A DNA stretch of 64,000 nucleotides from Candidatus Caenarcanales bacterium (GTDB lineage Bacteria > Cyanobacteriota > Vampirovibrionia > LMEP-6097): contig JABSOS010000007.1 in the NCBI GenBank assembly GCA_013216135.1, forward strand, positions 101,955 to 165,954, read 5' to 3'. How positions within the stretch are numbered: position 1 is the first letter of the stretch; every line of letters starts with the position of its first letter. The notes beneath the pieces are model-generated. The model was not told the DNA's origin, searched no databases, and was given only the letters and a program-made list of their open reading frames with translations. Shown here piece by piece: positions 35,584 through 43,124 of this stretch. The position numbers and the translations under genes are program-made.

Positions 35584-37092
35584 AGTCTCTCTAAGACTTA
35601 AAGCTGAGTAAGCTGTAGCAACTAAACCCTGCCCAGGGAAAACCGTATCTCCAACTAAATAAATTTTCTCTCCACGAACCTTTTTCGGCATTAGCTCTAA
35701 AACATTATGCTCTACTGAGTGTGGAATCCCTCCCACTAAACCACTTTTTCGCCTTGTGAAAAATTCAAAGCTCTTAGAGCTAGAACTTGTGATAAATTCT
35801 TTTTCTGCTTCTCTTAGACTAGGGATATTTTCAAAAAGTAATTTAAAGATATAATTCTGGGTTTCATTCTTTTTCTTCTTATAGGTTTCTGAGTCAAGGT
35901 TTAACCAGAAGTCTGCGTCAGTATGAGTTGAAATAGTTATAGATCTCCAACCAGCAGGAGCTTTCAATTCATCATCTAGCTGAGACATGGTCACAAAAAA
36001 TGATTTAGCAGAACAATTCGGAATAATTTCAGGACAGATAATCTGAAAATATGAAGTGCCGAAGTCTTCTTCGCACTCTACACCAAAGTATAAAGTAAAA
36101 GCACTAGTATTATATTCAAATCTCTTAGCATATTTTTTAAAGAAGTCTCTAGTAGAACTAGATGTAAGATTCAGCATATTCCAAACAGGTAAATTACTAA
36201 TTACATGATTTGACAGGAACTCCCTCTCACTCTTATCCTTCACAAAAAATATTTTCTCACGATTCATTTTTATAGTTTCAATATCAGTAACCTCTGACTT
36301 GAATTGAATTTCACCACCAGATTTTAGAAAAGCCTTTTCAATAGCTTCACTTACAGTATGAATCCCACCATAAGGGTAATAAATATCTGAAGCATAAGTT
36401 AAGCCTAAAGCTCCCATAAACTCTGGTGTTTTATCAACATCGTTTTGAGTACTAATAATTAATTGCTCATCTAAAAAATCAATAAACTTTTCATTTTTAT
36501 CCAGTTTAAATTTCTTCAATAAAGTTCTAATCGAAAGAAAAAGACTAGGGACATACTTTAAGGCTTTGAAATTATCTGAAACTTTACGCAGATCTAAAAT
36601 ACTTAATAAGTCTTTTAAAGTTACTGGAAGTAAATTAGGGTGTAACTCTAATAAACCCCATGCGTCTTTTTCAATATCATAAAGCTCCTGCCAGAAAGCC
36701 TTCATATGTTTAATATCATCACCATCAGCAGGATCACAAAAAACTCTAATTAACTCATCAATCCATAAATCTTTATCAGCGTAGCGGTTAATAACTTCAC
36801 CGTCTTGATAAACTTTCATAGCTAAATCCATTTTTTTTAATTTCAGATCTTCAAGATCAAGCTCTGAAATCAATTTACCTAGAGGTTGATGCTTTTGAAT
36901 CCCACTTAATGTAGTAGCACCGACATCAAACAAAAAATTCTTACGCTTAAAATACGAAGCACAGCCCCCAGAAACTGTATGTGCCTCAAGTAACTTCACA
37001 CGATAGCCATCCTTTGCAAGCAAGGCTGCTTCAGCAAGACCGGCAAGTCCTGCCCCTACTACTATAAAATCATAGAAATCACTATCCAACAT
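35560..37092 (-). CDS. Phytoene desaturase/carotenoid isomerase-like FAD enzyme
   Basis: 510 residues. Dinucleotide fold FIVVGAGLAGLAEAALLAKDG, then EAHTVSGGCASYFKRKNFLFDVGATTLSG, YGGIHTVSEAIEKAF and the C-terminal GDTVFPGQGLVATAYSAL. This set fits the CrtI/CrtH/retinol-saturase group, closest in feel to carotenoid isomerases. No other carotenoid genes are in the window, so the substrate is open. Divergent from the photolyase with only 27 bases between start codons, which suggests joint control. Confidence 0.75.
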   Translation of the reverse strand: MLDSDFYDFIVVGAGLAGLAEAALLAKDGYRVKLLEAHTVSGGCASYFKRKNFLFDVGATTLSGIQKHQPLGKLISELDLEDLKLKKMDLAMKVYQDGEVINRYADKDLWIDELIRVFCDPADGDDIKHMKAFWQELYDIEKDAWGLLELHPNLLPVTLKDLLSILDLRKVSDNFKALKYVPSLFLSIRTLLKKFKLDKNEKFIDFLDEQLIISTQNDVDKTPEFMGALGLTYASDIYYPYGGIHTVSEAIEKAFLKSGGEIQFKSEVTDIETIKMNREKIFFVKDKSEREFLSNHVISNLPVWNMLNLTSSSTRDFFKKYAKRFEYNTSAFTLYFGVECEEDFGTSYFQIICPEIIPNCSAKSFFVTMSQLDDELKAPAGWRSITISTHTDADFWLNLDSETYKKKKNETQNYIFKLLFENIPSLREAEKEFITSSSSKSFEFFTRRKSGLVGGIPHSVEHNVLELMPKKVRGEKIYLVGDTVFPGQGLVATAYSALSLRETLKLNGID

Positions 37093-37096
37093 TATA

Positions 37097-37111
37097 AGTG
37101 TAAACTAGAAT
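37097..37111. promoter_or_regulatory. Back-to-back -10 boxes of a compact divergent promoter
   Basis: Minus strand TACACT (37102-37097) lies 4 bases before the ATG at 37092; plus strand TAGAAT (37106-37111) lies 8 bases before the ATG at 37120. Both transcripts should be leaderless and each -35 region falls inside the opposing gene. Confidence 0.5.
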
Positions 37112-37119
37112 AAGCAGTT

Positions 37120-38604
37120 ATGGATATGGAATATTCACTTATACTATTCAGATCAGACTTAAGGTTAATAGATAACCCAGCTATACACGAGGCTGTCAAA
37201 AACTCTCTAAAAATAATTCCTGTTTTTATCTATGATGGTGAAAATTTAGGAGCAGCGTCTAAGCTTTGGTTAAAGCATTCTTTAGCTTCATTAAATGAGT
37301 CATTAAAAGACTATGGCTCTGAACTCTTAATCCATTCATATAAATCAAATGAAAAGCTACTTGAGTTTATAAAAACTATTAACGATAAATTTCAAATCAA
37401 AGAAATATTTTGGAATCGTCGCTATGAACCTAAAAATATAGAAAAAGATACAGAACTAAAAAAACTTTTAAATGAAAATGCTTTTCAAACTAAAAGCTTT
37501 TGTGGAAATTTATTAATAGAGCCTTGGGAAATATTTAATAAACAAGGAAAACCTTATCAAGTTTACACCTCTTACTGGAAGCAATACCATGAGTATCTCC
37601 TTACTGATTTTAAAGATAGGGCTATCCCTTGTGAGTATTCATTAAATAGTGAATCATTTATAAGTATAAAAGAAATCAAAAGTATTCAAAGTGAAAGCAT
37701 CTCAGATTTAAATCTCATCACAGAACATCAATGGGAAGAAAAATGTGAAAAGTACATTTCAGCCGGTGAGAAAAATGCTTTAGCTAAATTAAATAAATTC
37801 AGCTCAGAGACTAAAGCTGTTTTAAACTATGGCTCTAAAAGAGACTTACCATCCATCCAGGGAACTTCACAATTATCTCCTCACTTGCACTTTGGTGAAA
37901 TTTCACCAAGACAGATCTGGACTGAAGTTAATAAACTAGAATCTCCTTTAAAAGTAGACTATCTAAAACAAATCATCTGGCGTGAGTTTGCCCACTACCT
38001 GCTTTACCATTTCCCTCATACTGAAAATGAACCATTAAAAGCAGATTTCAAAAGATTTAATTGGGAAGACTGCTCTAAACCTGAAACAGCTGAACTTTTA
38101 AAAGTATGGCAAAAAGGTTTAACAGGCTTCCCTATTGTAGATGCTGGCATGCGTGAACTCTGGGAAACAGGCTGGATGCATAATAGAGTGAGGATGATAG
38201 TAGCTTCCTTTCTAGTTAAAGATTTAAGGATACACTGGCTAGAGGGAGCAAATTGGTTTAATGATACACTTTTTGATGCTGACCTTGCAAATAACATTAT
38301 GGGCTGGCAGTGGGTTGCAGGAAGCGGAGCAGATGCTTCACCATATTTTAGAATTTTCAATCCAGAAAGACAATCAGAAAAATTTGATCCCGACGCAAGC
38401 TATATTCGCAAATGGGTCCCTGAACTAGCAAAGCTTTCAAATAAATATATTCACGCCCCAGAGAAAGCACCATCAGGATTTTTAAGAGCTGCTAATATTG
38501 AGCTAGGCAAGGACTATCCACTTCCTATGGTGGATCATGCTTTAGCTAGGGAAATAGCTCTCAATGAATTTAAAAAACTTAAAGATAAAGCCACTTCTAC
38601 TTAG
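37120..38604 (+). CDS. phrB: Deoxyribodipyrimidine photolyase
   Basis: 494 residues. N-terminal antenna domain (LFRSDLRLIDNPAI, IFWNRRYEP) and C-terminal FAD domain with WREFAHYLLYHFP, GFPIVDAGMRELWETGWMHNRVRMI, LEGANWFNDTLFDADLANN and GWQWVAGSGADASPYFRIFNP. This is a class I cyclobutane pyrimidine dimer photolyase, which repairs UV damage with light. The conserved Trp and Asn residues of the FAD pocket are present. It overlaps the next gene by 41 bases. Confidence 0.94.
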   Translation: MDMEYSLILFRSDLRLIDNPAIHEAVKNSLKIIPVFIYDGENLGAASKLWLKHSLASLNESLKDYGSELLIHSYKSNEKLLEFIKTINDKFQIKEIFWNRRYEPKNIEKDTELKKLLNENAFQTKSFCGNLLIEPWEIFNKQGKPYQVYTSYWKQYHEYLLTDFKDRAIPCEYSLNSESFISIKEIKSIQSESISDLNLITEHQWEEKCEKYISAGEKNALAKLNKFSSETKAVLNYGSKRDLPSIQGTSQLSPHLHFGEISPRQIWTEVNKLESPLKVDYLKQIIWREFAHYLLYHFPHTENEPLKADFKRFNWEDCSKPETAELLKVWQKGLTGFPIVDAGMRELWETGWMHNRVRMIVASFLVKDLRIHWLEGANWFNDTLFDADLANNIMGWQWVAGSGADASPYFRIFNPERQSEKFDPDASYIRKWVPELAKLSNKYIHAPEKAPSGFLRAANIELGKDYPLPMVDHALAREIALNEFKKLKDKATST

Positions 38605-40174
38605 TCTGATTTTATTCCATGCAGCTATAGCTCTCGTGTCTTGGTTTATTTTTTACTTATCAGCAAAAAATCCTGAACTCATTTATCATAGTTTAAAGAG
38701 TTATTTTATTCCGGTTGATATTAGTAGTAAGCTTACAAAAGCTAACTGGGCAGAGCTTTTAGAGAATTCTTACTGGCATATATCTTTCAAACAACTCAGA
38801 ATAAGTAAGTTTTTAAAAGTCTTTCAAGAGATAAGCCACTGGTTCATTATTACCATAGACCTAGCTTTTTTGTATTTAATTTTTAACCCGAAACGCTCTA
38901 ATGAAAACAGTATTAGCTCTCTTAATTTTAAAGAAATATTCATTTACGCCTCAGTTTTTTCTCTAGTAGGAGTCTTTAGTATCCCGAATGATTCCTCTGA
39001 TATATATGGTTATATTGCGCGCGGAGCGCAGCAAGCTTTTTACCAGGATAATCCTTATCAATCTGTTATAGCGAATATTCAGGGCTGGCAAAATGATATT
39101 TACTTAGGTAATATGCTCTGGGAAAAGAATCCAGCTCCATATGGACCACTTTTCATTTTTATCTGCAAATTAATAGTAAGTCTAAGCTTTAATAATTTCT
39201 GGCTTGCAAGCTTTCTATTTAAACTATTAAGCTCTGGATGTCTTTTAGGAACAGTATTTTTTATAAATAAAATTTTCACTTTAGAAAATTTACATGATCG
39301 CCAGAAACTTTTTAATAGTTTTGAACCAAATCTAATTATTCCATTTATAGCCTTAAACCCTTTTCTCTTTTATCACTGTTCATGGAATGGACACAATGAT
39401 ATAGTCATGGTTTTCCTTTTTATAAGTAGTATCTATGCATTATTTAAGAAGAGGTTCAATTTAGCTTTAGTATTAATTACAGCTTCAATTCTGATAAAGT
39501 ATGTTGCTCTAGTACTACTACCTTTAATCGTAATTTATATTTGGAAAGACTTACATTTCATTAACAAGGCTTTAAAAGTTCCATTTAGCATTAAGAACTC
39601 ACTTAAATATTTAGTTCCATTGGGAACCTTAGTGTCTTTGATATTAAGTTTTTTAGTTTTAAATTACTATGATTTCTTCTCAGCTAATTTCGGTGATATT
39701 AATACAAATGTTATTCTTAGTCATAAATCACTGTTTAATTCTATAGAAACTATTTATAAGGCACTTAGTCATAATGAATTACCTCAGTTAACTAAATATC
39801 TTTTCTTGGGTGCTTTTGCTTTATTTGCTGGAGCTATTTATAAAAAGTTCTGGACTAAAAATTTTTCAAAAGACTCAGAGAATTCGATGGAATATTATGA
39901 TGATAGGAATAGAAGACTAAATTATGCTTTTTTAGAATGTGGGACTTTTATTTTAGCGGCACTAGTGTTAATCGCTAGTCCTAAGTTTCATTCTTGGTAT
40001 TTAGTTATAGTGCTAGCTTTAGGCTTTTTAACTTATCCAGAAATGGCGATTATTCTTTCTATCAGCCATTTGCTGTCTCTTACTTTTATAGATCAAGCAA
40101 ATATTTTGAATTATATTTTGATGACGGTTTTACCGAGTTCGGTTTATTTTTTGAGAATGAAGAATACAAACTAA
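38564..40174 (+). CDS. GT-C type integral membrane mannosyltransferase-like protein
   Basis: 536 residues with about 11-13 membrane segments. After a periplasmic loop come SSDIYGYIARGAQQAFYQDNPYQ and NPAPYGPLFIF, the pattern of MptA/MptB-like polyprenol-phosphate-mannose transferases (D-x-Y-x-Y, NPY, PYGP), and later GHNDIVMVF and ASILIKYVALVLLPL. Likely moves a sugar from a lipid carrier to an envelope glycan. The start ATG lies inside the photolyase gene; the overlapping N-terminus (KIKPLLLSLILFHAAIAL) is a proper membrane helix, so the overlap is real. Confidence 0.7.
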   Translation: MNLKNLKIKPLLLSLILFHAAIALVSWFIFYLSAKNPELIYHSLKSYFIPVDISSKLTKANWAELLENSYWHISFKQLRISKFLKVFQEISHWFIITIDLAFLYLIFNPKRSNENSISSLNFKEIFIYASVFSLVGVFSIPNDSSDIYGYIARGAQQAFYQDNPYQSVIANIQGWQNDIYLGNMLWEKNPAPYGPLFIFICKLIVSLSFNNFWLASFLFKLLSSGCLLGTVFFINKIFTLENLHDRQKLFNSFEPNLIIPFIALNPFLFYHCSWNGHNDIVMVFLFISSIYALFKKRFNLALVLITASILIKYVALVLLPLIVIYIWKDLHFINKALKVPFSIKNSLKYLVPLGTLVSLILSFLVLNYYDFFSANFGDINTNVILSHKSLFNSIETIYKALSHNELPQLTKYLFLGAFALFAGAIYKKFWTKNFSKDSENSMEYYDDRNRRLNYAFLECGTFILAALVLIASPKFHSWYLVIVLALGFLTYPEMAIILSISHLLSLTFIDQANILNYILMTVLPSSVYFLRMKNTN

Positions 40175-40176
40175 AA

Positions 40177-41388
40177 TTATACTTTTTGATCAAAAAGCAT
40201 ATTATGCAATGTAAGCACTTGAGGATCATCTATGTCTGATCTTAATACTGATTGTACTGAGTCATATGTAAAGTCAGCATCATCAACATTTTCAATTTTG
40301 GCAATAAGAAAATCAGCAATAGCCTCAATATCTTTATCTGACTTACTTGCTTTTACTAAATCTAATAAAGTAACTTCTCCCACGTCAGCTTCTATATTTT
40401 CATTAACCTCACTTGGTTTAACTGAAGTTAAAATATTTTCACCACCAATTTTTGTATCGACTCCTTTGTCTATAGCTAAAAGATAATTATATAAATCAAC
40501 ATAGCGAGGTGTCTCAGTATAGAGAGGGTCTAAATTTCCCATTTTTTCTTGGGCTAATCCATCTAGAGGCATCTTTACAAGCTTTGAAGTTTGCCCTACG
40601 TTTCCAGGAGCAAATCTCTCTGTTCCATATAAAGTAATAGTTTTTTCAAAGCCTATGTCTTTGAGCGCTTCCCTCTCATAGACTTTGGTTTCATCATATA
40701 TTTTCAGCAAACCAAGTTCTAGTAATAAGTCATCAAATAGCTGATCAATAGGTATCGTTTTAGGAAATCTATTTAAAGAATCTACCGCCACGATTAATGG
40801 ATGAACTCCTTGTTTTTGTTTATCAAGAACATAACTACTATTAAGAAAAGTTTTAGCAGAACTAAAATCAGAGCTCTTTAAAGCTTGATCAGGTAAATAG
40901 TCACTTCTTCTTAATTGGATCTGAGTTCTAGACGTTACATAATTTCTATTCGGAGGACCATCTGCATCTTCCTCAAATCTATGAGTTGCAGGAGCATTAT
41001 TAATATATTCATCGATTTGATGACGAAGATCGTCTAAATAATGAAGCTGCTCAGAACTAAGAACCGCACCAGTAGAATCTGTTAAACCAGCAGATCGAGC
41101 TAGTATTTGATTTGCACTTACATCTCCATGTATTTGATTCAAATCTTCTCCGCCATGTAAATTGGAGTCTTCCACTGAATCAGTATCAGAAGCATTAGAA
41201 GTCATATCAATAGGTGTGTGAAGACTCATCTCTCTATATCTTTGTCGTTGAGATTCTGTGATGAAGGAGCCTGTGTGTAGCTGCTCAGTTATCTCAGGAG
41301 AATCTGCGATATGAGGTGATGGCTCAATAAATTGGTAACCATTACGGGTATTGAAGAATGGTTGAATGTTTTCTGAAGACGCACCCAT
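40177..41388 (-). CDS. Soluble ORFan, possible secreted substrate
   Basis: About 403 residues from the ATG at 41388. The frame opens earlier, at 41457, but that stretch holds the probable promoter (TATGAT with an upstream TTGTAC) and gives an odd Cys-rich start. The first 150 residues are polar, rich in Ser, Asp, His and Gln with low hydrophobicity, as in T3SS substrates; the rest is helical. No known domain. Confidence 0.55.
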   Translation of the reverse strand: MGASSENIQPFFNTRNGYQFIEPSPHIADSPEITEQLHTGSFITESQRQRYREMSLHTPIDMTSNASDTDSVEDSNLHGGEDLNQIHGDVSANQILARSAGLTDSTGAVLSSEQLHYLDDLRHQIDEYINNAPATHRFEEDADGPPNRNYVTSRTQIQLRRSDYLPDQALKSSDFSSAKTFLNSSYVLDKQKQGVHPLIVAVDSLNRFPKTIPIDQLFDDLLLELGLLKIYDETKVYEREALKDIGFEKTITLYGTERFAPGNVGQTSKLVKMPLDGLAQEKMGNLDPLYTETPRYVDLYNYLLAIDKGVDTKIGGENILTSVKPSEVNENIEADVGEVTLLDLVKASKSDKDIEAIADFLIAKIENVDDADFTYDSVQSVLRSDIDDPQVLTLHNMLFDQKV

Positions 41389-41515
41389 GTTCAAAATAAT
41401 ATCATAGTTAACGGTACAAAATTTAGAAATTACACAAATCGTACAAACTGGGACCAAAATCTTTACAAAACACTAAAGTTTACCCATATCACCCCAAATA
41501 AGCCCAAAGATAAGC

Positions 41516-41521
41516 TAAAAT
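41516..41521 (+). promoter_or_regulatory. -10 box of trxB, probably leaderless
   Basis: TAAAAT 7 bases before the ATG at 41529; no ribosome site in between. Confidence 0.5.
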
Positions 41522-41528
41522 ATTAGTT

Positions 41529-42482
41529 ATGTCTTCTGAAATACTTTACGACACTATTATCATCGGTGCTGGTCCAGCAGGACTTTCAGCCGGTTTATAT
41601 GCAGCTAGAGGAAACCTTAAAACCTTAATTATCGAGAAAGGTATAGTTGGTGGACAACTACAGGTAACTCATGAAATTGAAAACTATCCTGGAATGGATC
41701 ACATGACAGGTCCACAGATCTCAGATGCTATGGAAGAGCAGACTCGTAGATTTGATTGTGACATAGTAACAAATGATCCAGTTCAATCTATAGACTTAGA
41801 ATCTCAACCTAAAGTAGTTAAAACTGAGAAAAATGAATTTAAAGCTAAAACTATTATTATCGCTAGTGGTTCAGAGCATAACCAGTTAGGAGTTACAGGT
41901 GAACAAGAGAACTGGGGTAAAGGTGTTTCTTATTGTGCTGTCTGCGACGGTGCTTTCTTTAAAGATAGAGAGGTTGTTGTCGTAGGTGGTGGTTCATCTG
42001 CCTGTGAAGAAGGAAACTTCCTAACTAAGTTTGCAAAAAAAGTTACTCTAGTACATAGACGTGATCAGCTAAGAGCAGAAAGAATTCTTCAAGAAAGATT
42101 CAAAGCGAATCCTAAAACTGATATCAAGTGGGATAGCGTAGTAACGAAAATCAATGGTGGGGTTCTAGGAGTAGAGTCTGTAACTATTAAAAATCTAAAA
42201 ACTGGTGAAGAATACGATTACCCAACAGAAGGTGTTTTCATCTATGTCGGTCTATCACCTAACATTGGATTCCTTAATGGGAAAATTGATTTAGATGAAT
42301 CAGGTAAAATCAAGTCTAATATTAAGATGGAAACTAACCTTCCAGGTGTTTACGTTGCAGGCGATGTTAGAGATACTGTTCTTAAGCAAGCTGTAACAGC
42401 TGCCTCTGATGGTTCTTTAGCTGCAACTATGGCTATTGGTTATGTAGAAGCCCTTGAAGACAAGAATTTAGCTTCAGTTTAA
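41529..42482 (+). CDS. trxB: Thioredoxin reductase
   Basis: 317 residues. FAD fold IIIGAGPAGLSAGLYAARG, redox-active pair Cys136/Cys139 in SYCAVCDGAFF, NADPH fold VVVGGGSSACEEGNFL and the end GVYVAGDVRDTVLKQAVTAASDG. It passes electrons from NADPH to thioredoxin and so also feeds the peroxiredoxins. All functional residues visible; normal length. Confidence 0.97.
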   Translation: MSSEILYDTIIIGAGPAGLSAGLYAARGNLKTLIIEKGIVGGQLQVTHEIENYPGMDHMTGPQISDAMEEQTRRFDCDIVTNDPVQSIDLESQPKVVKTEKNEFKAKTIIIASGSEHNQLGVTGEQENWGKGVSYCAVCDGAFFKDREVVVVGGGSSACEEGNFLTKFAKKVTLVHRRDQLRAERILQERFKANPKTDIKWDSVVTKINGGVLGVESVTIKNLKTGEEYDYPTEGVFIYVGLSPNIGFLNGKIDLDESGKIKSNIKMETNLPGVYVAGDVRDTVLKQAVTAASDGSLAATMAIGYVEALEDKNLASV

Positions 42483-42567
42483 GCTAGTTTAACAAATATA
42501 TAAAAATCACTTTTGCGGAAAAATGACCCCGTGAAATTTACTCCTTATTATTTCAAAATTATAGATC

Positions 42568-42807
42568 GTGAAGGATAAGATCCCAGAGTCAATAAAAAGT
42601 AAAGCTATTAGCGTAAGAGCTTTAGCATTTGCATTAACTGTTCCATTTGGTCATTGCATGTTAGATTTTATATTAGGTAATATAAATAATTTATTTGTCA
42701 GATTGTTTATGAGTTTACCCATATCTTTAATCTGCTTGTACATTGCAAATCAAATGTTAGCTTATTCAATAAAGATACTAAAAGAATATGAAAGGATAAA
42801 ACAATGA
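42568..42807 (+). CDS. Small two-helix membrane protein, module copy 2, gene A
   Basis: 79 residues from a GTG at 42568. Charged start, first helix (VRALAFALTVPFGHCMLDFIL), second helix (LPISLICLYIANQMLAY) and a charged tail IKILKEYERIKQ. It mirrors gene A of the module at 14956 in length, helix spacing, a proline in the first helix and the tail. The stop TGA overlaps the ATG of gene B (ATGA). The leader holds the site TTGCGGAA-N3-TGACCCC (42513-42530). Function unknown. Confidence 0.6.
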   Translation: MKDKIPESIKSKAISVRALAFALTVPFGHCMLDFILGNINNLFVRLFMSLPISLICLYIANQMLAYSIKILKEYERIKQ

Positions 42808-42911
42808 CAATTCCAGAAGATTGGTTTATACAAGCAATTGCAGCCTTAATAGGTGGAGTTCTACTATCTGGAGCAGGTTTATATATGCTTCATACTTTAA
42901 AAAAGACTTGA
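42804..42911 (+). CDS. Small one-helix membrane protein, module copy 2, gene B
   Basis: 35 residues: MTIPEDWFIQ, then one membrane helix (AALIGGVLLSGAGLYMLHTL) and a KKT end. Its ATG overlaps the stop of gene A. Together with gene A this equals the arrangement at 14956-15392. Size and single helix recall holin-like, type I toxin or small regulatory membrane proteins; the structured element that follows would fit a type I toxin but proves nothing. Confidence 0.55.
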   Translation: MTIPEDWFIQAIAALIGGVLLSGAGLYMLHTLKKT

Positions 42912-42918
42912 ATAAGAG

Positions 42919-43055
42919 GCGCGATCGAAAGTCCCTTATCTGCGGAGCAAGCTCGCGCGGTATTTGTGGAATTTTATAGGAGCGCTATGTGCTCCTGAGC
43001 CTCGTTTGAGTTTACAATATTCCGAAGCAGAGCTTCGGAGTATTGTAAACTCAAA
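42919..43055. repeat. Three-hairpin G+C-richer element
   Basis: Three consecutive inverted repeats: GCGCGA (42919-42924) with TCGCGC (42953-42958); AGGAGC (42978-42983) with GCTCCT (42991-42996); and a 24-bp arm pair at 43005-43028 and 43032-43055 with one G-U pair and a 3-base loop. The block is clearly richer in G+C than its neighbours. No T-run follows, so it is not a plain terminator. Could be a structured RNA, a REP-like element or the relic of a mobile element. Confidence 0.6.
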
Positions 43056-43063
43056 ATAAAACC

Positions 43064-43104
43064 AAAAGAAGCTAAGCATCAATGAAGATAACTTAGCTTC
43101 TTTT
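43064..43104 (-). terminator. Terminator of the giant multidomain gene
   Basis: 13-bp perfect inverted repeat (AAAAGAAGCTAAG / CTTAGCTTCTTTT) with a 15-base loop, then GGTTTTATTTTG on the minus strand, starting 21 bases behind the stop at 43125. Confidence 0.7.
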
Positions 43105-43124
43105 AAATGTTTTAAAGACTGACT

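Noticed and set aside
41389..41457. Longer N-terminus of the ORFan at 40177
   Set aside because: Cys-rich unlikely start that covers a TATGAT box; ATG 41388 preferred.
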